Positions 1 through 7,814 of a DNA stretch of 46,930 nucleotides are shown piece by piece (the first letter of the stretch is position 1; each line of letters starts with the position of its first letter). Below the pieces are notes generated by a model. It was given only the letters and a program-made list of their open reading frames with translations, was not told where the DNA came from and did no database searches. The position numbers and the translations under genes are program-made. Source of the stretch: S012-113 sp965368405 (GTDB taxonomy: Bacteria; Bacteroidota; Bacteroidia; Cytophagales; Cyclobacteriaceae); NCBI GenBank assembly GCA_965368405.1, contig CBDUMS010000017.1, positions 1 through 46,930 of the forward strand. The letters run 5' to 3'.

Positions 1-293
1 GGGGCATCGATTTTCGTGGGATTTTTTCGTAGAACAAATTTAGTTTTCATTATTATTATGTTTAATTAATTGTTTAATCCCACTAAATATTATCTATTTT
101 TTTTGATTATAGAACCAAATTACACTTCAAAAAAATATTTTTTTATTAGGTACAACATTGGTACAACATTTTGAGAAGAAAAGGTGGTACGTAGTGATTC
201 TTAGTGATTCGGACTGGTTCGCAAATAATTATGAACTCAAGCTAAAAAACCACTTCTAGCCACTTTAAAGTGTTATTTACCAAAAAAGGGATA
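1..293. mobile_element. Probable terminal segment of a tRNA-integrated element
   Basis: AT-rich stretch with no convincing gene, directly left of an orphan tRNA 3' half. Two short repeat pairs are visible: an 11-base unit (ggtacaacatt) in perfect tandem at 149-159 and 160-170, and tagtgattc at 192-200 and 202-210, one helical turn apart. Such repeats beside an attachment site are often arm-type sites for a tyrosine recombinase. No integrase is in view, so the identity of the element is inferred and its body would lie left of base 1. Confidence 0.5.
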
Positions 294-337
294 GCTCATA
301 ACCCAAAGGTCGCAGGTTCAAGTCCTGCCCCCGCTAC
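294..337 (+). other. tRNA-Met(CAU) 3' half, probable attachment site
   Basis: The sequence reads as an anticodon loop (ctCATaa), a 3' anticodon-stem strand (cccaa), a variable loop, a perfect T-arm (gcagg/ttcaagt/cctgc) and a 3' acceptor strand ccccgct followed by A. The bases to the left do not supply the matching 5' anticodon strand (ttggg expected), D-arm or 5' acceptor strand, so this is not a complete tRNA gene. The break at the anticodon stem-loop is a common crossover position for tyrosine-recombinase elements in tRNA genes. An intact tRNA-Met is expected at the other end of the element. Confidence 0.75.
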
Positions 338-450
338 TACGAAAGCCTGGCACGTAAGTGCCAGGCTTTTTTATGCCTGAGCATTAAGCTTGCTTAAGCG
401 CTTAGGCTAAAAAACTAGAGATTCGCATGGCGAATCAGGCTTTCGTAGTA
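335..450. repeat. 14-bp inverted repeat flanking the terminator
   Basis: The 14 bases tactacgaaagcct at 335-348 recur as their exact reverse complement at 437-450. The intervening stretch holds the terminator and a small palindrome (gattcgcatggcgaatc, near 420-436). This may reflect a rearrangement next to the att site; its function is unknown. Confidence 0.6.
342..372 (+). terminator. Rho-independent terminator after tRNA fragment
   Basis: An 11-bp perfect stem (aagcctggcac at 343-353 with gtgccaggctt at 358-368), a four-base loop and a T run. It would end the tRNA transcript. Part of the sequence just before it (335-348) recurs inverted at 437-450. Confidence 0.85.
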
Positions 451-501
451 AGCGTCATCCCCTTGGACTCGCCGAACAGCCGTAAGGCCAAGAGAGGCAA
501 G

Positions 502-515
502 CCTGCCCCCGCTAC
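502..515 (+). repeat. Second copy of the tRNA 3' end
   Basis: The 14 bases cctgcccccgctac match 324-337 exactly, and the preceding bases (ggcaag versus ggttcaagt) are loosely alignable with a deletion. A separate terminator follows. It may be a relic of a tandem tRNA or of an earlier integration event. No tRNA fold can be drawn from this copy. Confidence 0.45.
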
Positions 516-524
516 ACGGTGAGA

Positions 525-553
525 AGCTCGGTACATTGTACCGGGCTTTTTTT
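525..553 (+). terminator. Rho-independent terminator
   Basis: The stem agctcggtac (525-534) pairs with gtaccgggct (538-547) with one G-T pair, followed by a seven-T run. It reads on the plus strand, so it terminates the tRNA-side transcript and not rlmF, which arrives from the opposite direction. Confidence 0.8.
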
Positions 554-565
554 ATGAGCAAAATT

Positions 566-1570
566 TCAATCATTCTTCCCTCTTGGGACTCTCCGACCAG
601 TGGTAGGCAATTCATGCCACCTCGTTGCTATCCACTCTTTTCGCTCTTCTTGACTAAGCAATGTCCAGGCTACAATTCGAGTAGATTTATTACCAGTGCC
701 CATGGGAATAGTTTTAATCTTCGTAGCTTCAATTATTTCTAAAGATTTGTAAATTCCTTTAAGGTTTGATTGTTTAGAGACCAAAGTCGAAAACCAGAAG
801 CAGTTCTTCGCGAATGCTCTACTTTCGCGAATCATATCCTGAATAAACCCATTCTCGCCACCAGTACAAACAAGCTCATTCTGTATTCCTGAAAAATTGA
901 GTTCAGGTCTTGTTACTTTTTTACCTGAAAGGTTCTTTATTTTTCTTCTTGTTCCTTTTTGCGCAGCTTTCACCGAAGCATGAAACGGAGGATTGCAGAT
1001 GCTTAGATCAATTTTATCTGCATTACCAACTATACCTTGGAATACGACATTTGAACTATTTTGTAATTTACATTCAATCTTACCTATAAGGAGTGGATTT
1101 GAATCGACTATGTTCGTAGCTGAGGCAATGGATTGAGGATTAATATCTGAGCCTATAAAATTCCAGTCGTATTCTGTTACTCCTATTATTGGGTAAATAC
1201 AACTAGCTCCAATACCGATATCAAGACATGTGACCTTTTCACCCTTTGGGATGTTGCCAAAATTACAACTGCCCAACAAATCAGCCATATGATGTATGTA
1301 ATCAGCCCTGCCGGGTATAGGAGGACATAAGTTTTCGTCCGGGAAATCCCAATTCTTTATTCCGTAATAATGATTCAGCAAAGCTTTATTCAAAAGCTTA
1401 ACCGAAATGGGGTTTGAAAAATCTACTGAATCTACCCCGAATTTATTAGGTAGGATGTGCTTTTTTAATTCTGGAGTAGAATTAGCTATTGCATTTAAAT
1501 CATATCTTTCTCGATTCTTATTGCGAGGATGAAGCCTTACTTTTATTTGAGGGTTTTTATTCGAAGGCAT
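566..1570 (-). CDS. rlmF: 23S rRNA (adenine-1618-N6)-methyltransferase RlmF
   Basis: This 334-residue SAM-dependent methyltransferase should methylate N6 of A1618 in 23S rRNA (E. coli numbering). The SAM-binding motif I (LDIGIGAS) is at about 116-123, and the catalytic NPPFH motif of N6-adenine methyltransferases is at 193-197. The basic N-terminus (HPRNKNRERYD) and the 'N-W-D-F-P' stretch near 73-77 are typical of the YbiN/RlmF family. Length agrees with the E. coli enzyme, about 308 residues, with a slightly longer tail. The gene stands alone, and its 3' end lies next to the probable element boundary. The ATG at 1570 gives the full family N-terminus. Confidence 0.93.
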   Translation of the reverse strand: MPSNKNPQIKVRLHPRNKNRERYDLNAIANSTPELKKHILPNKFGVDSVDFSNPISVKLLNKALLNHYYGIKNWDFPDENLCPPIPGRADYIHHMADLLGSCNFGNIPKGEKVTCLDIGIGASCIYPIIGVTEYDWNFIGSDINPQSIASATNIVDSNPLLIGKIECKLQNSSNVVFQGIVGNADKIDLSICNPPFHASVKAAQKGTRRKIKNLSGKKVTRPELNFSGIQNELVCTGGENGFIQDMIRESRAFAKNCFWFSTLVSKQSNLKGIYKSLEIIEATKIKTIPMGTGNKSTRIVAWTLLSQEERKEWIATRWHELPTTGRRVPRGKND

Positions 1571-1720
1571 GATCTATTTAAAGTAATATTGGTTAAGTGG
1601 TGGGCATACTTCTTTGTCGGCAAAGAATCTTAAGTTGATATCTTCATCTTAAGAGCCTGAAAGGCTATACCTAAAGCTAATGCATTAATTATGATATAGT
1701 TCGCTGGTGCTTAAGGCATT

Positions 1721-3139
1721 TTATTTTTGAAGTTTTGCCATATAGATAGGATGCATTAAGTTCTCATTGCTTAAAATGTCATCAAGCTCAGTTTCGGAAA
1801 GTAATTTCTTTTCTAAAATTAGCTCCCGAATTGTCTTGCCCGTTGCAACGGCTTCCTTGCCAATAACATCTCCCATATGATGGCCAATATATGGATTAAG
1901 AAAGGTGATCAGACCTACCGAATTGAGCACCATGTTCTGGGTATGCTCTGGATTTGCTGTGATATCGATAACACATTTGTCTGATAGGGTTAAACAGGCG
2001 TTGGATAGTAATTCTATCGATTCGAAAACACATTGAGCAATCACCGGCTCCATAACATTAAGTTGTAGTTGTCCGGCCTCTGCTGCGAAAGAAATAGTAA
2101 CGTCGTTGCCAATTACTTTAAAACAGACTTGATTAACTACTTCTGGAATTACGGGATTAACCTTTGCCGGCATAATTGAAGAGCCAGCCTGTAGTTTTGG
2201 AAGATTGATCTCATTTAAACCACATCTAGGACCAGAAGAAAGGAGTCGTAGATCATTGCATAATTTTGAAAGCTTTACGGAGGTGCGTTTTAAGGCTCCA
2301 GATATCATAACATAAGCACCGCAATCGGATGTCGCTTCGATAAGGTTAGGAGCTTTCACAAAATTGGCATTTGTGAGCTCTTTAAGATATTTAATTGATA
2401 CTTCTGAAAATTCTTTGGGAGCATTTACTCCTGTCCCAATTGCAGTAGAACCCAAATTAACTTCGAGTATTAAATCTCTCGTGTTTTCAAGATTCTTAAT
2501 TTCTTCTTTCAAATTTGTCGACCAGGCATCAAATTCATCTCCTAAAGACATGGGTACGGCGTCCTGAAGTTGGGTGCGGCCCATTTTAATTACATCAGCA
2601 AACTCGGTTGCTTTCTTATCGAGATGATCGGTTAAGTATTGGATTCGTTCAACGAGATGGTTAATATAGAAATAGATGGCGACTCTAAAGCCTGTAGGGT
2701 AGGCATCGTTAGTGGACTGGCACATGTTTACATCATCATTAGGATTAACCACTTCATAGTCACCCATCTCATACCCATTCGATTTTAACGCGACATTTGC
2801 AATTACTTCATTTATATTCATATTGATCGAAGTGCCAGCTCCTCCTTGAAAAACATCTAGCGGAAAATACTTTAAGTACGTCGATAAGTCGTTTAGAACA
2901 ATATCGCAGGCGTCAATGATCATATCAGCCTTTTGTTCAGTAAGCGTCCCAATTTCTTTATTGGCGCGGGCGCAAGCTTTTTTGGTAAGGATTAAGCTTT
3001 TAATGAAAATTGGATATTCGCTAATTTTAGAACTTGAGATTTGAAAGTTTTGAAGTGCTCTCTGGGTGTTAATGCCATAATAAAGTTCATTGGAAATTTG
3101 AATTTCTCCTAAGAGATCCACCTCTGTTCTATGTTTCAT
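1721..3139 (-). CDS. aspA: Aspartate ammonia-lyase
   Basis: Predicted to deaminate L-aspartate reversibly to fumarate and ammonia in the cytoplasm. The 472-residue length is standard for the fumarase/aspartase superfamily. The superfamily signature GSSIMPAKVNP is at 319-329, carrying the catalytic serine on the mobile loop. Substrate-site elements GTSINMNINE (102-111) and QSTNDAYPT (141-149) fit aspartase better than class II fumarase, which normally has GSGTQSNMN in the first position. It is a single-gene unit with 400 bases of non-coding DNA upstream. The start at 3139 (MKHRTEVDLLGE) matches the family N-terminus. Small uncertainty remains between aspartase and a related lyase. Confidence 0.93.
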   Translation of the reverse strand: MKHRTEVDLLGEIQISNELYYGINTQRALQNFQISSSKISEYPIFIKSLILTKKACARANKEIGTLTEQKADMIIDACDIVLNDLSTYLKYFPLDVFQGGAGTSINMNINEVIANVALKSNGYEMGDYEVVNPNDDVNMCQSTNDAYPTGFRVAIYFYINHLVERIQYLTDHLDKKATEFADVIKMGRTQLQDAVPMSLGDEFDAWSTNLKEEIKNLENTRDLILEVNLGSTAIGTGVNAPKEFSEVSIKYLKELTNANFVKAPNLIEATSDCGAYVMISGALKRTSVKLSKLCNDLRLLSSGPRCGLNEINLPKLQAGSSIMPAKVNPVIPEVVNQVCFKVIGNDVTISFAAEAGQLQLNVMEPVIAQCVFESIELLSNACLTLSDKCVIDITANPEHTQNMVLNSVGLITFLNPYIGHHMGDVIGKEAVATGKTIRELILEKKLLSETELDDILSNENLMHPIYMAKLQK

Positions 3140-3546
3140 AAAAAAGAATTTTTTGGTTGATTTAATCTTCCTGCAAGTACAGGATTATATTTCAGAATAA
3201 ATATACTTATAAATCGATGTTACACCGTTAATAAATAAATTAAGTACACAATGCACTAAATGTTTATTCTAGTTCGGTACAGCTTAGTTTAACCCAGAGA
3301 AGAGTTTTACCACCTCCTAATAAGCGTTTGCTTAGGCTCAGACTTTATTTACAACCAACACAGGTGTTTGAATCAACTAATCAATCTGGGTACTTTAAAG
3401 TAGTATAAATTGGCTTGCACCGAAAATAGGGTTCTCAAGATAATCTTATTGAATTACTATTACACTGACTTTTTGAAGAGGGTTTTTAATTTAAAACTGT
3501 ACCATTTCTGGTAATTTACATTATAACTATAGAGCAATGATTACCG
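3140..3546. other. Non-coding stretch upstream of aspA
   Basis: About 400 bases with no supported gene on either strand. It must hold the aspA promoter. A weak hairpin (aagc/gttt/gctt) lies near 3322-3340, but it has no T run. I cannot identify a riboswitch or a full promoter consensus. Confidence 0.5.
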
Positions 3547-3759
3547 ATGGTCGCAAAGAAGAATATGATGGACAGCAAAATTGACATTGATGAAATCAAG
3601 GCTAATCTCGAATATGGCCGAAAAGCAGAGAAAGTTATCCTCGATGCTGTAGCAATAATTCGAGAAACGGATCCGCTGGCTGCGCAAAAACTCCTACAGC
3701 ATCCAGATTATTTAGAGATGCTTATCACGAGGACTAAGCTGGAAAGCAGGCTCAAATAA
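3547..3759 (+). CDS. Small hypothetical protein
   Basis: A 70-residue charged, helix-prone protein with no cysteines or membrane segment. ATG codons exist at residue 1 and at residues 7-8, so the start is uncertain. The composition (LLQHPDYLEMLITRTKLESRL near the end) resembles a small helical cytosolic protein. I recognise no family. Its neighbours, aspA and a zinc-ribbon ORF, give no functional hint, and this could be a non-coding ORF. Confidence 0.4.
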   Translation: MVAKKNMMDSKIDIDEIKANLEYGRKAEKVILDAVAIIRETDPLAAQKLLQHPDYLEMLITRTKLESRLK

Positions 3760-3976
3760 TTGTCTTTTATCAGGAATTTAGCTTATCCTTACGGACTTAA
3801 GTACATAGTGGATTTATGTTGCTGAAACACATTCTAATTGCAAGAATGCTCATGTGCTAGCGGGCGTTCGTAAAAAAAATAATTGTACTTTTAAGAAATG
3901 TAAAGAGTTATTTGTAACTTTTGCTTTCGAACTAGAAACGGCCCTTAGGAGAATTATTTTTTAAATATCTCAATCG

Positions 3977-4177
3977 ATGATAGGACAGTGTATACAATGC
4001 GATTCTTGCGGCAAACTAGAGTATTCTATTGAGGAGCAAAACATTACGAAGTTAAGAGTTACACTCACTGCGAATAAAGGGTGGTATTTTTTAAAAGTAG
4101 ACCGCCATCTTAAAGACTTTTGTTCAGATGAATGTTGCCAGAAGTGGCTCTTTCAGCATAAAATGCAAACGCACTAA
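3977..4177 (+). CDS. Small putative zinc-ribbon protein
   Basis: A 66-residue ORF with cysteine pairs at both ends: CxxC in the N-terminal part (QCDSCGK) and a C-terminal FCSDECC. Four such cysteines could bind one zinc ion, as in small zinc ribbons. An aromatic/basic centre (KGWYFLKVDRHLKD) lies between them. There is no signal peptide. It converges on the M55 peptidase gene and ends 10 bases from it. No specific function can be assigned; the cysteine spacing is the main reason to accept it as real. Confidence 0.55.
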   Translation: MIGQCIQCDSCGKLEYSIEEQNITKLRVTLTANKGWYFLKVDRHLKDFCSDECCQKWLFQHKMQTH

Positions 4178-4187
4178 CCGCTCTTCT

Positions 4188-5063
4188 TTACCAAGAAATA
4201 TATTTGTAAATCACTCGAATCAAGCGATATGCCTCATCCATAGATTTGGCATCGTATTCTATAGTCACACCATCAATCCGTTTCATTCCCGGTATGCTCA
4301 TTACAATGTCTGCTCTGGTTGTTGTGGACGTGCGTATTCGAAAGCTAATTGGGCCATCTGTATCAAGTGCTTTCGCCGATTTTAAGCTCTTTATGGCGGA
4401 GGTAGTTTCCTTCTGGAGCATGGCTTTAACCTCGGTTGGATGAATTAAGTTAGCAGCACTTGAGCCTACCGCATTTTTCGTGGCAACAACCCGGGTGGGT
4501 ACTAATTTTGTAAATTCTTCAACGAATGTTTCATCGCCGCTCGCTAAAATCACTGGTACGCCTAGCGCTCCGGCGAAATAAGCATTTAAGCCTCCTTCGC
4601 CAACTTCAACGCCATTAAGCCACAGGCCTTTTACCGAGCCTGAGCCGGTATGAGCTAAAAAACCACCTTCTGTTCCAGCTTTAGCATGATAACCGATAAA
4701 GATTACAGCATCAAAACTTTCATCAAGACCCTGAACCATTCCTAAAGGTTTGATATTGCTCTGCAAATAGCGCACTCGAGGATCTAGTTGAGTATGTAAC
4801 AGATTTTGCATATCGCCATGGCTATCATTAACAAGGATTTCGGCCGGTCCTTGTTCATAGATGGCAGCTACAACAGCATTAACCTCATCAGTCATAAGTT
4901 GCCGACCAGTAGCATAGTCTTTGCCAGAACCACTTACCATTTTTGGCGTACCAATGCCTCCAATCCCTTCCATATCAACGGAAATAAATATTTTAACTTC
5001 TGATTGAGCGTTGGCGGGTACTATTAACCCTACCCAAATTATTAATAGGAGTAGATATTTCAT
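4188..5063 (-). CDS. Exported M55 family D-aminopeptidase (DppA-like)
   Basis: A metallopeptidase of family M55, whose characterised member DppA of Bacillus subtilis removes N-terminal D-amino acids from peptides. Residues 1-19 form a clear Sec signal peptide ending ANA-Q, so the enzyme acts in the periplasm or outside, unlike cytosolic DppA. Likely metal ligands are visible: D30 and E32 in SVDMEG, H82 in NDSHGD and H126 in GYHAKAG, with a further acidic site in the NGVEVGEGG segment near 150-158. At 291 residues the length suits the family plus a signal peptide. A role in recycling D-amino-acid peptides from cell wall is plausible but inferred. Confidence 0.88.
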   Translation of the reverse strand: MKYLLLLIIWVGLIVPANAQSEVKIFISVDMEGIGGIGTPKMVSGSGKDYATGRQLMTDEVNAVVAAIYEQGPAEILVNDSHGDMQNLLHTQLDPRVRYLQSNIKPLGMVQGLDESFDAVIFIGYHAKAGTEGGFLAHTGSGSVKGLWLNGVEVGEGGLNAYFAGALGVPVILASGDETFVEEFTKLVPTRVVATKNAVGSSAANLIHPTEVKAMLQKETTSAIKSLKSAKALDTDGPISFRIRTSTTTRADIVMSIPGMKRIDGVTIEYDAKSMDEAYRLIRVIYKYISW

Positions 5064-5153
5064 CCACCTAATTTAAGCAAAAACATTTTGAAATAAATAT
5101 CAATAAGGAAGGACAGGTTTAGAACATTTAAAACCCTTGTTTAATACTGTTTA

Positions 5154-6407
5154 CTAAAAAGCTTCCCCAAAGGTGAAATACAAACCTCGCTGTATATTTT
5201 CTGGCCAGCCAGAACCCGGGGTTAATCCAAATGAATAGTCTATTCTTAAGTATGAACGCGATTGTTCATTGAAAAGGATTCTCAATCCGGCTCCCGCCGC
5301 GAAATTAAATGCCGATTCACCTAGTTTTTCTGACGGGCCAAACACCTGTGCGCCACTAACAAAAACGGTCATCGCTAATCTTTTCCAATAGTGGTAAATG
5401 GGCCCTAGATTATCTTCTTTCCAAAAAGGGATACGGTATTCCGTCTCAAGCGCTATTAGGTTGTTATTCTGGAAGGTGCCATTAAAGTATCCTCGAAGTA
5501 AATTACTGCCGCCTACCTTAGAAAGACCTCGAAGGGGCAAGGATTCATCGCTGGTTCCTCTAAAACTCATTAATCCACGTAATGCCAGTGTGTGCCGCCC
5601 CACTGGGTTTAGGTAGGTGCGGGCATCAAATAGAATTGAATAATAATTGTACTTACTTCCTATATAACTACCATAATACATTGCACTGAGGTTAACATAG
5701 CTGCCTGAAGAGCCACTTAAAATATAATCGCGGTTATCCCAAACTAGGTTAAGCCCAAGCCCAGAACGCAAGCCCATTGTGTTATTCTCCAGCAGTTCAA
5801 TTGCTGATCGACCTTGAATAACACGAGTGCTATCTGCGAGCTCATCAAAATTCCAGACATACTCTATATCTCCCAGCAGACCTGCATATAAATGCTCTCT
5901 TACTTCCCATAGAACACCAGGCCTGAAGTTTAATCGCATTATACTGTAACGTTTATAATTATAAAATGAGGAGTCGATGGGCTGTCCGTTTTGTAACTGA
6001 TATTCCACCACTCTAGTATTGGCAGAATTGCCCAGCCCATAATTTCGATTAGGGAAGAGTGCGAACTCTATGCCGCCCTGGAAGCGCATTTTGTTGCCAT
6101 CGGTAAAAATATCCCAGTTCGATTCCGTTATTACTTGATTTGCCGTTGTATAAAGTGCTAAAAAACTAATAAAGGACTGCTTGGTACTTGAATCTTTATC
6201 TGTCAGGTTTAAGTATCTATAACCCAAGGCACCAAGGGTTAATTTGGTTTCGGGAGAATAGCTAATTGCTGGGAAAATATCGAATTTGCGGACTTTAACA
6301 GTATCTGGTTTTTCACCTTGCGAGTAAGCTATGGTGAATTGACCACTAAGCAGTAAGCATAGGAGAATCCAGATAGGGCAGGATTGCCTTGTCGTTGTCT
6401 GTTGCAA
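5154..6407 (-). CDS. BamA/D15-family outer-membrane beta-barrel protein
   Basis: A 417-residue protein with an N-terminal signal peptide (hydrophobic segment about 12-27, cleavage near YSQ-G). The remainder consists of alternating beta strands. It has typical Omp85/surface-antigen barrel features: a GLRSGLGLNLVWDNRD strand, the LPLRGLSKVGGSNLLRGY segment near 290-310 that matches the conserved lid-loop region, and a C-terminal strand ending in phenylalanine (GLYFTFGEAF). No POTRA repeats are present before the barrel, so it is not BamA itself. It resembles the short 'patatin/D15' type barrels common in Bacteroidota. Substrate or partner is unknown. It lies 90 bases upstream of the M55 peptidase on the same strand. 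Confidence 0.85.
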   Translation of the reverse strand: MQQTTTRQSCPIWILLCLLLSGQFTIAYSQGEKPDTVKVRKFDIFPAISYSPETKLTLGALGYRYLNLTDKDSSTKQSFISFLALYTTANQVITESNWDIFTDGNKMRFQGGIEFALFPNRNYGLGNSANTRVVEYQLQNGQPIDSSFYNYKRYSIMRLNFRPGVLWEVREHLYAGLLGDIEYVWNFDELADSTRVIQGRSAIELLENNTMGLRSGLGLNLVWDNRDYILSGSSGSYVNLSAMYYGSYIGSKYNYYSILFDARTYLNPVGRHTLALRGLMSFRGTSDESLPLRGLSKVGGSNLLRGYFNGTFQNNNLIALETEYRIPFWKEDNLGPIYHYWKRLAMTVFVSGAQVFGPSEKLGESAFNFAAGAGLRILFNEQSRSYLRIDYSFGLTPGSGWPENIQRGLYFTFGEAF

Positions 6408-6518
6408 TTGTTTGAGTTATGTTGACCGTGATAGCCCCAATAAAGAAACTACTACGGGATTAAACGCAGAAATGATTTGGAGGTTATATTTACTAATTTT
6501 ACTCGGTATAGAATAAAT

Positions 6519-7733
6519 ATGAAAGTAGCGATAATCGGAGGGGGTGCAGCAGGTTTTTTTGCAGCCATTGCTGTTAAACATAATCACCCATCTGCAGAGG
6601 TAATAATCCTCGAGAAATCGACTAAAGTTTTAGCCAAGGTAAAGGTATCCGGAGGTGGCAGATGCAATGTTACAAATGGTTGCTCATCTATAAGTGAATT
6701 AATTAAGGCTTACCCAAGAGGAGGGAATAGATTAAAAAAAGCTTTTCATGTATTTAACAATATGGACACTAAATCCTGGTTTGAACAACGAGGTATAACC
6801 CTTGTAGAGGAACCGGATGGTAGAATTTTTCCCAGCACGAATACATCACAAACAATAATCGACTGCTTAATTGATGAAACGCAAAGATTAGGGATTACCA
6901 TTGCATTTAATGTTGCAGTCCATGCACTAGCAGTTGATAAGGATGGTTTTGTTATAAATACCTCTAAGCCACAAGAAGCTAATTTAGAATTTAACAAAGT
7001 AATTATAGCGACCGGAGGGTCACCGAAGTTAGCAGGTTTCGATTGGCTATCGGCTCTTGGCCATAAAATAGAACCACCGATGCCCTCACTCTTTACATTT
7101 AACATACCAGAGAACCCTATCACTAAGCTTATGGGTGTTGTTTCTCCAAATACCCGAACCGCGATTCAAGGCACAAAAATTAAAGCTAATGGGCCTTTAT
7201 TAATTACCCATTGGGGGATGAGCGGGCCTGCTATTCTTAAACTCTCTGCATTTGGCGCTCGAATTTTAGGAGAGAAAGAATATAAGTTTAACGTTCAGGT
7301 TAATTGGGTCGGTGAGGTGAACAATGAGCGAGTAATCCAAAACCTCTCAGACATTGCGTCAAATAATACGAAGAAACTAATCAGAAATTATCGTCCCTTT
7401 GGCTTACCAGAGAAATTATGGTTGTTTTTAATTGAAAAAGCCATGCTAAAACAAGATAGTCGCTGGGGCGATCTCGGTAAAAAAGGCATGAATAAATTGG
7501 TTAATTTGCTAACCAATGATATTTACTCCGTAGTTGGCAAAACAACTTTTAAAGAAGAGTTCGTAACCTGCGGTGGTGTTAGTCTCGATAGTATAAATAT
7601 GAGCACCATGCAGAGCAAAGCATGCCCAAATCTATATTTTGCCGGGGAGGTTATGGATGTAGATGGCATTACTGGGGGCTATAATTTTCAAGCGGCATGG
7701 ACTACAGGTTTTATCGCAGGGAAACTGGGATAA
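6519..7733 (+). CDS. BaiN/HI0933-family FAD-dependent oxidoreductase
   Basis: A 404-residue flavoprotein. The Rossmann FAD-binding motif GGGAAG starts at residue 7, and the family signature GGGRCNVTN is at 45-53. The C-terminal FAD contact reads YFAGEVMDVDG..GGYNFQAAW. These place it in the HI0933/YhiN/BaiN family, most members of which have unknown substrates. I chose ATG 6519 because it puts the Rossmann strand (MKVAIIGGG) at the N-terminus; an in-frame TTG at 6477 would add 14 unrelated residues. It is divergent from the barrel gene and followed 81 bases later by a second flavoprotein gene, possibly in one transcript. Confidence 0.92.
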   Translation: MKVAIIGGGAAGFFAAIAVKHNHPSAEVIILEKSTKVLAKVKVSGGGRCNVTNGCSSISELIKAYPRGGNRLKKAFHVFNNMDTKSWFEQRGITLVEEPDGRIFPSTNTSQTIIDCLIDETQRLGITIAFNVAVHALAVDKDGFVINTSKPQEANLEFNKVIIATGGSPKLAGFDWLSALGHKIEPPMPSLFTFNIPENPITKLMGVVSPNTRTAIQGTKIKANGPLLITHWGMSGPAILKLSAFGARILGEKEYKFNVQVNWVGEVNNERVIQNLSDIASNNTKKLIRNYRPFGLPEKLWLFLIEKAMLKQDSRWGDLGKKGMNKLVNLLTNDIYSVVGKTTFKEEFVTCGGVSLDSINMSTMQSKACPNLYFAGEVMDVDGITGGYNFQAAWTTGFIAGKLG

Positions 7734-7814
7734 CTGCATTGAAATAAACTTGATTATTGTCGAACAAAAGGTTGCGTTTTGATGTTATAACATTAGACGA
7801 ATTTATAAACTAGA

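Noticed and set aside
231..303. Complete tRNA-Met gene
   Set aside because: The bases before the anticodon loop cannot form the D-arm, 5' anticodon strand or 5' acceptor strand, so only a 3' half is present.
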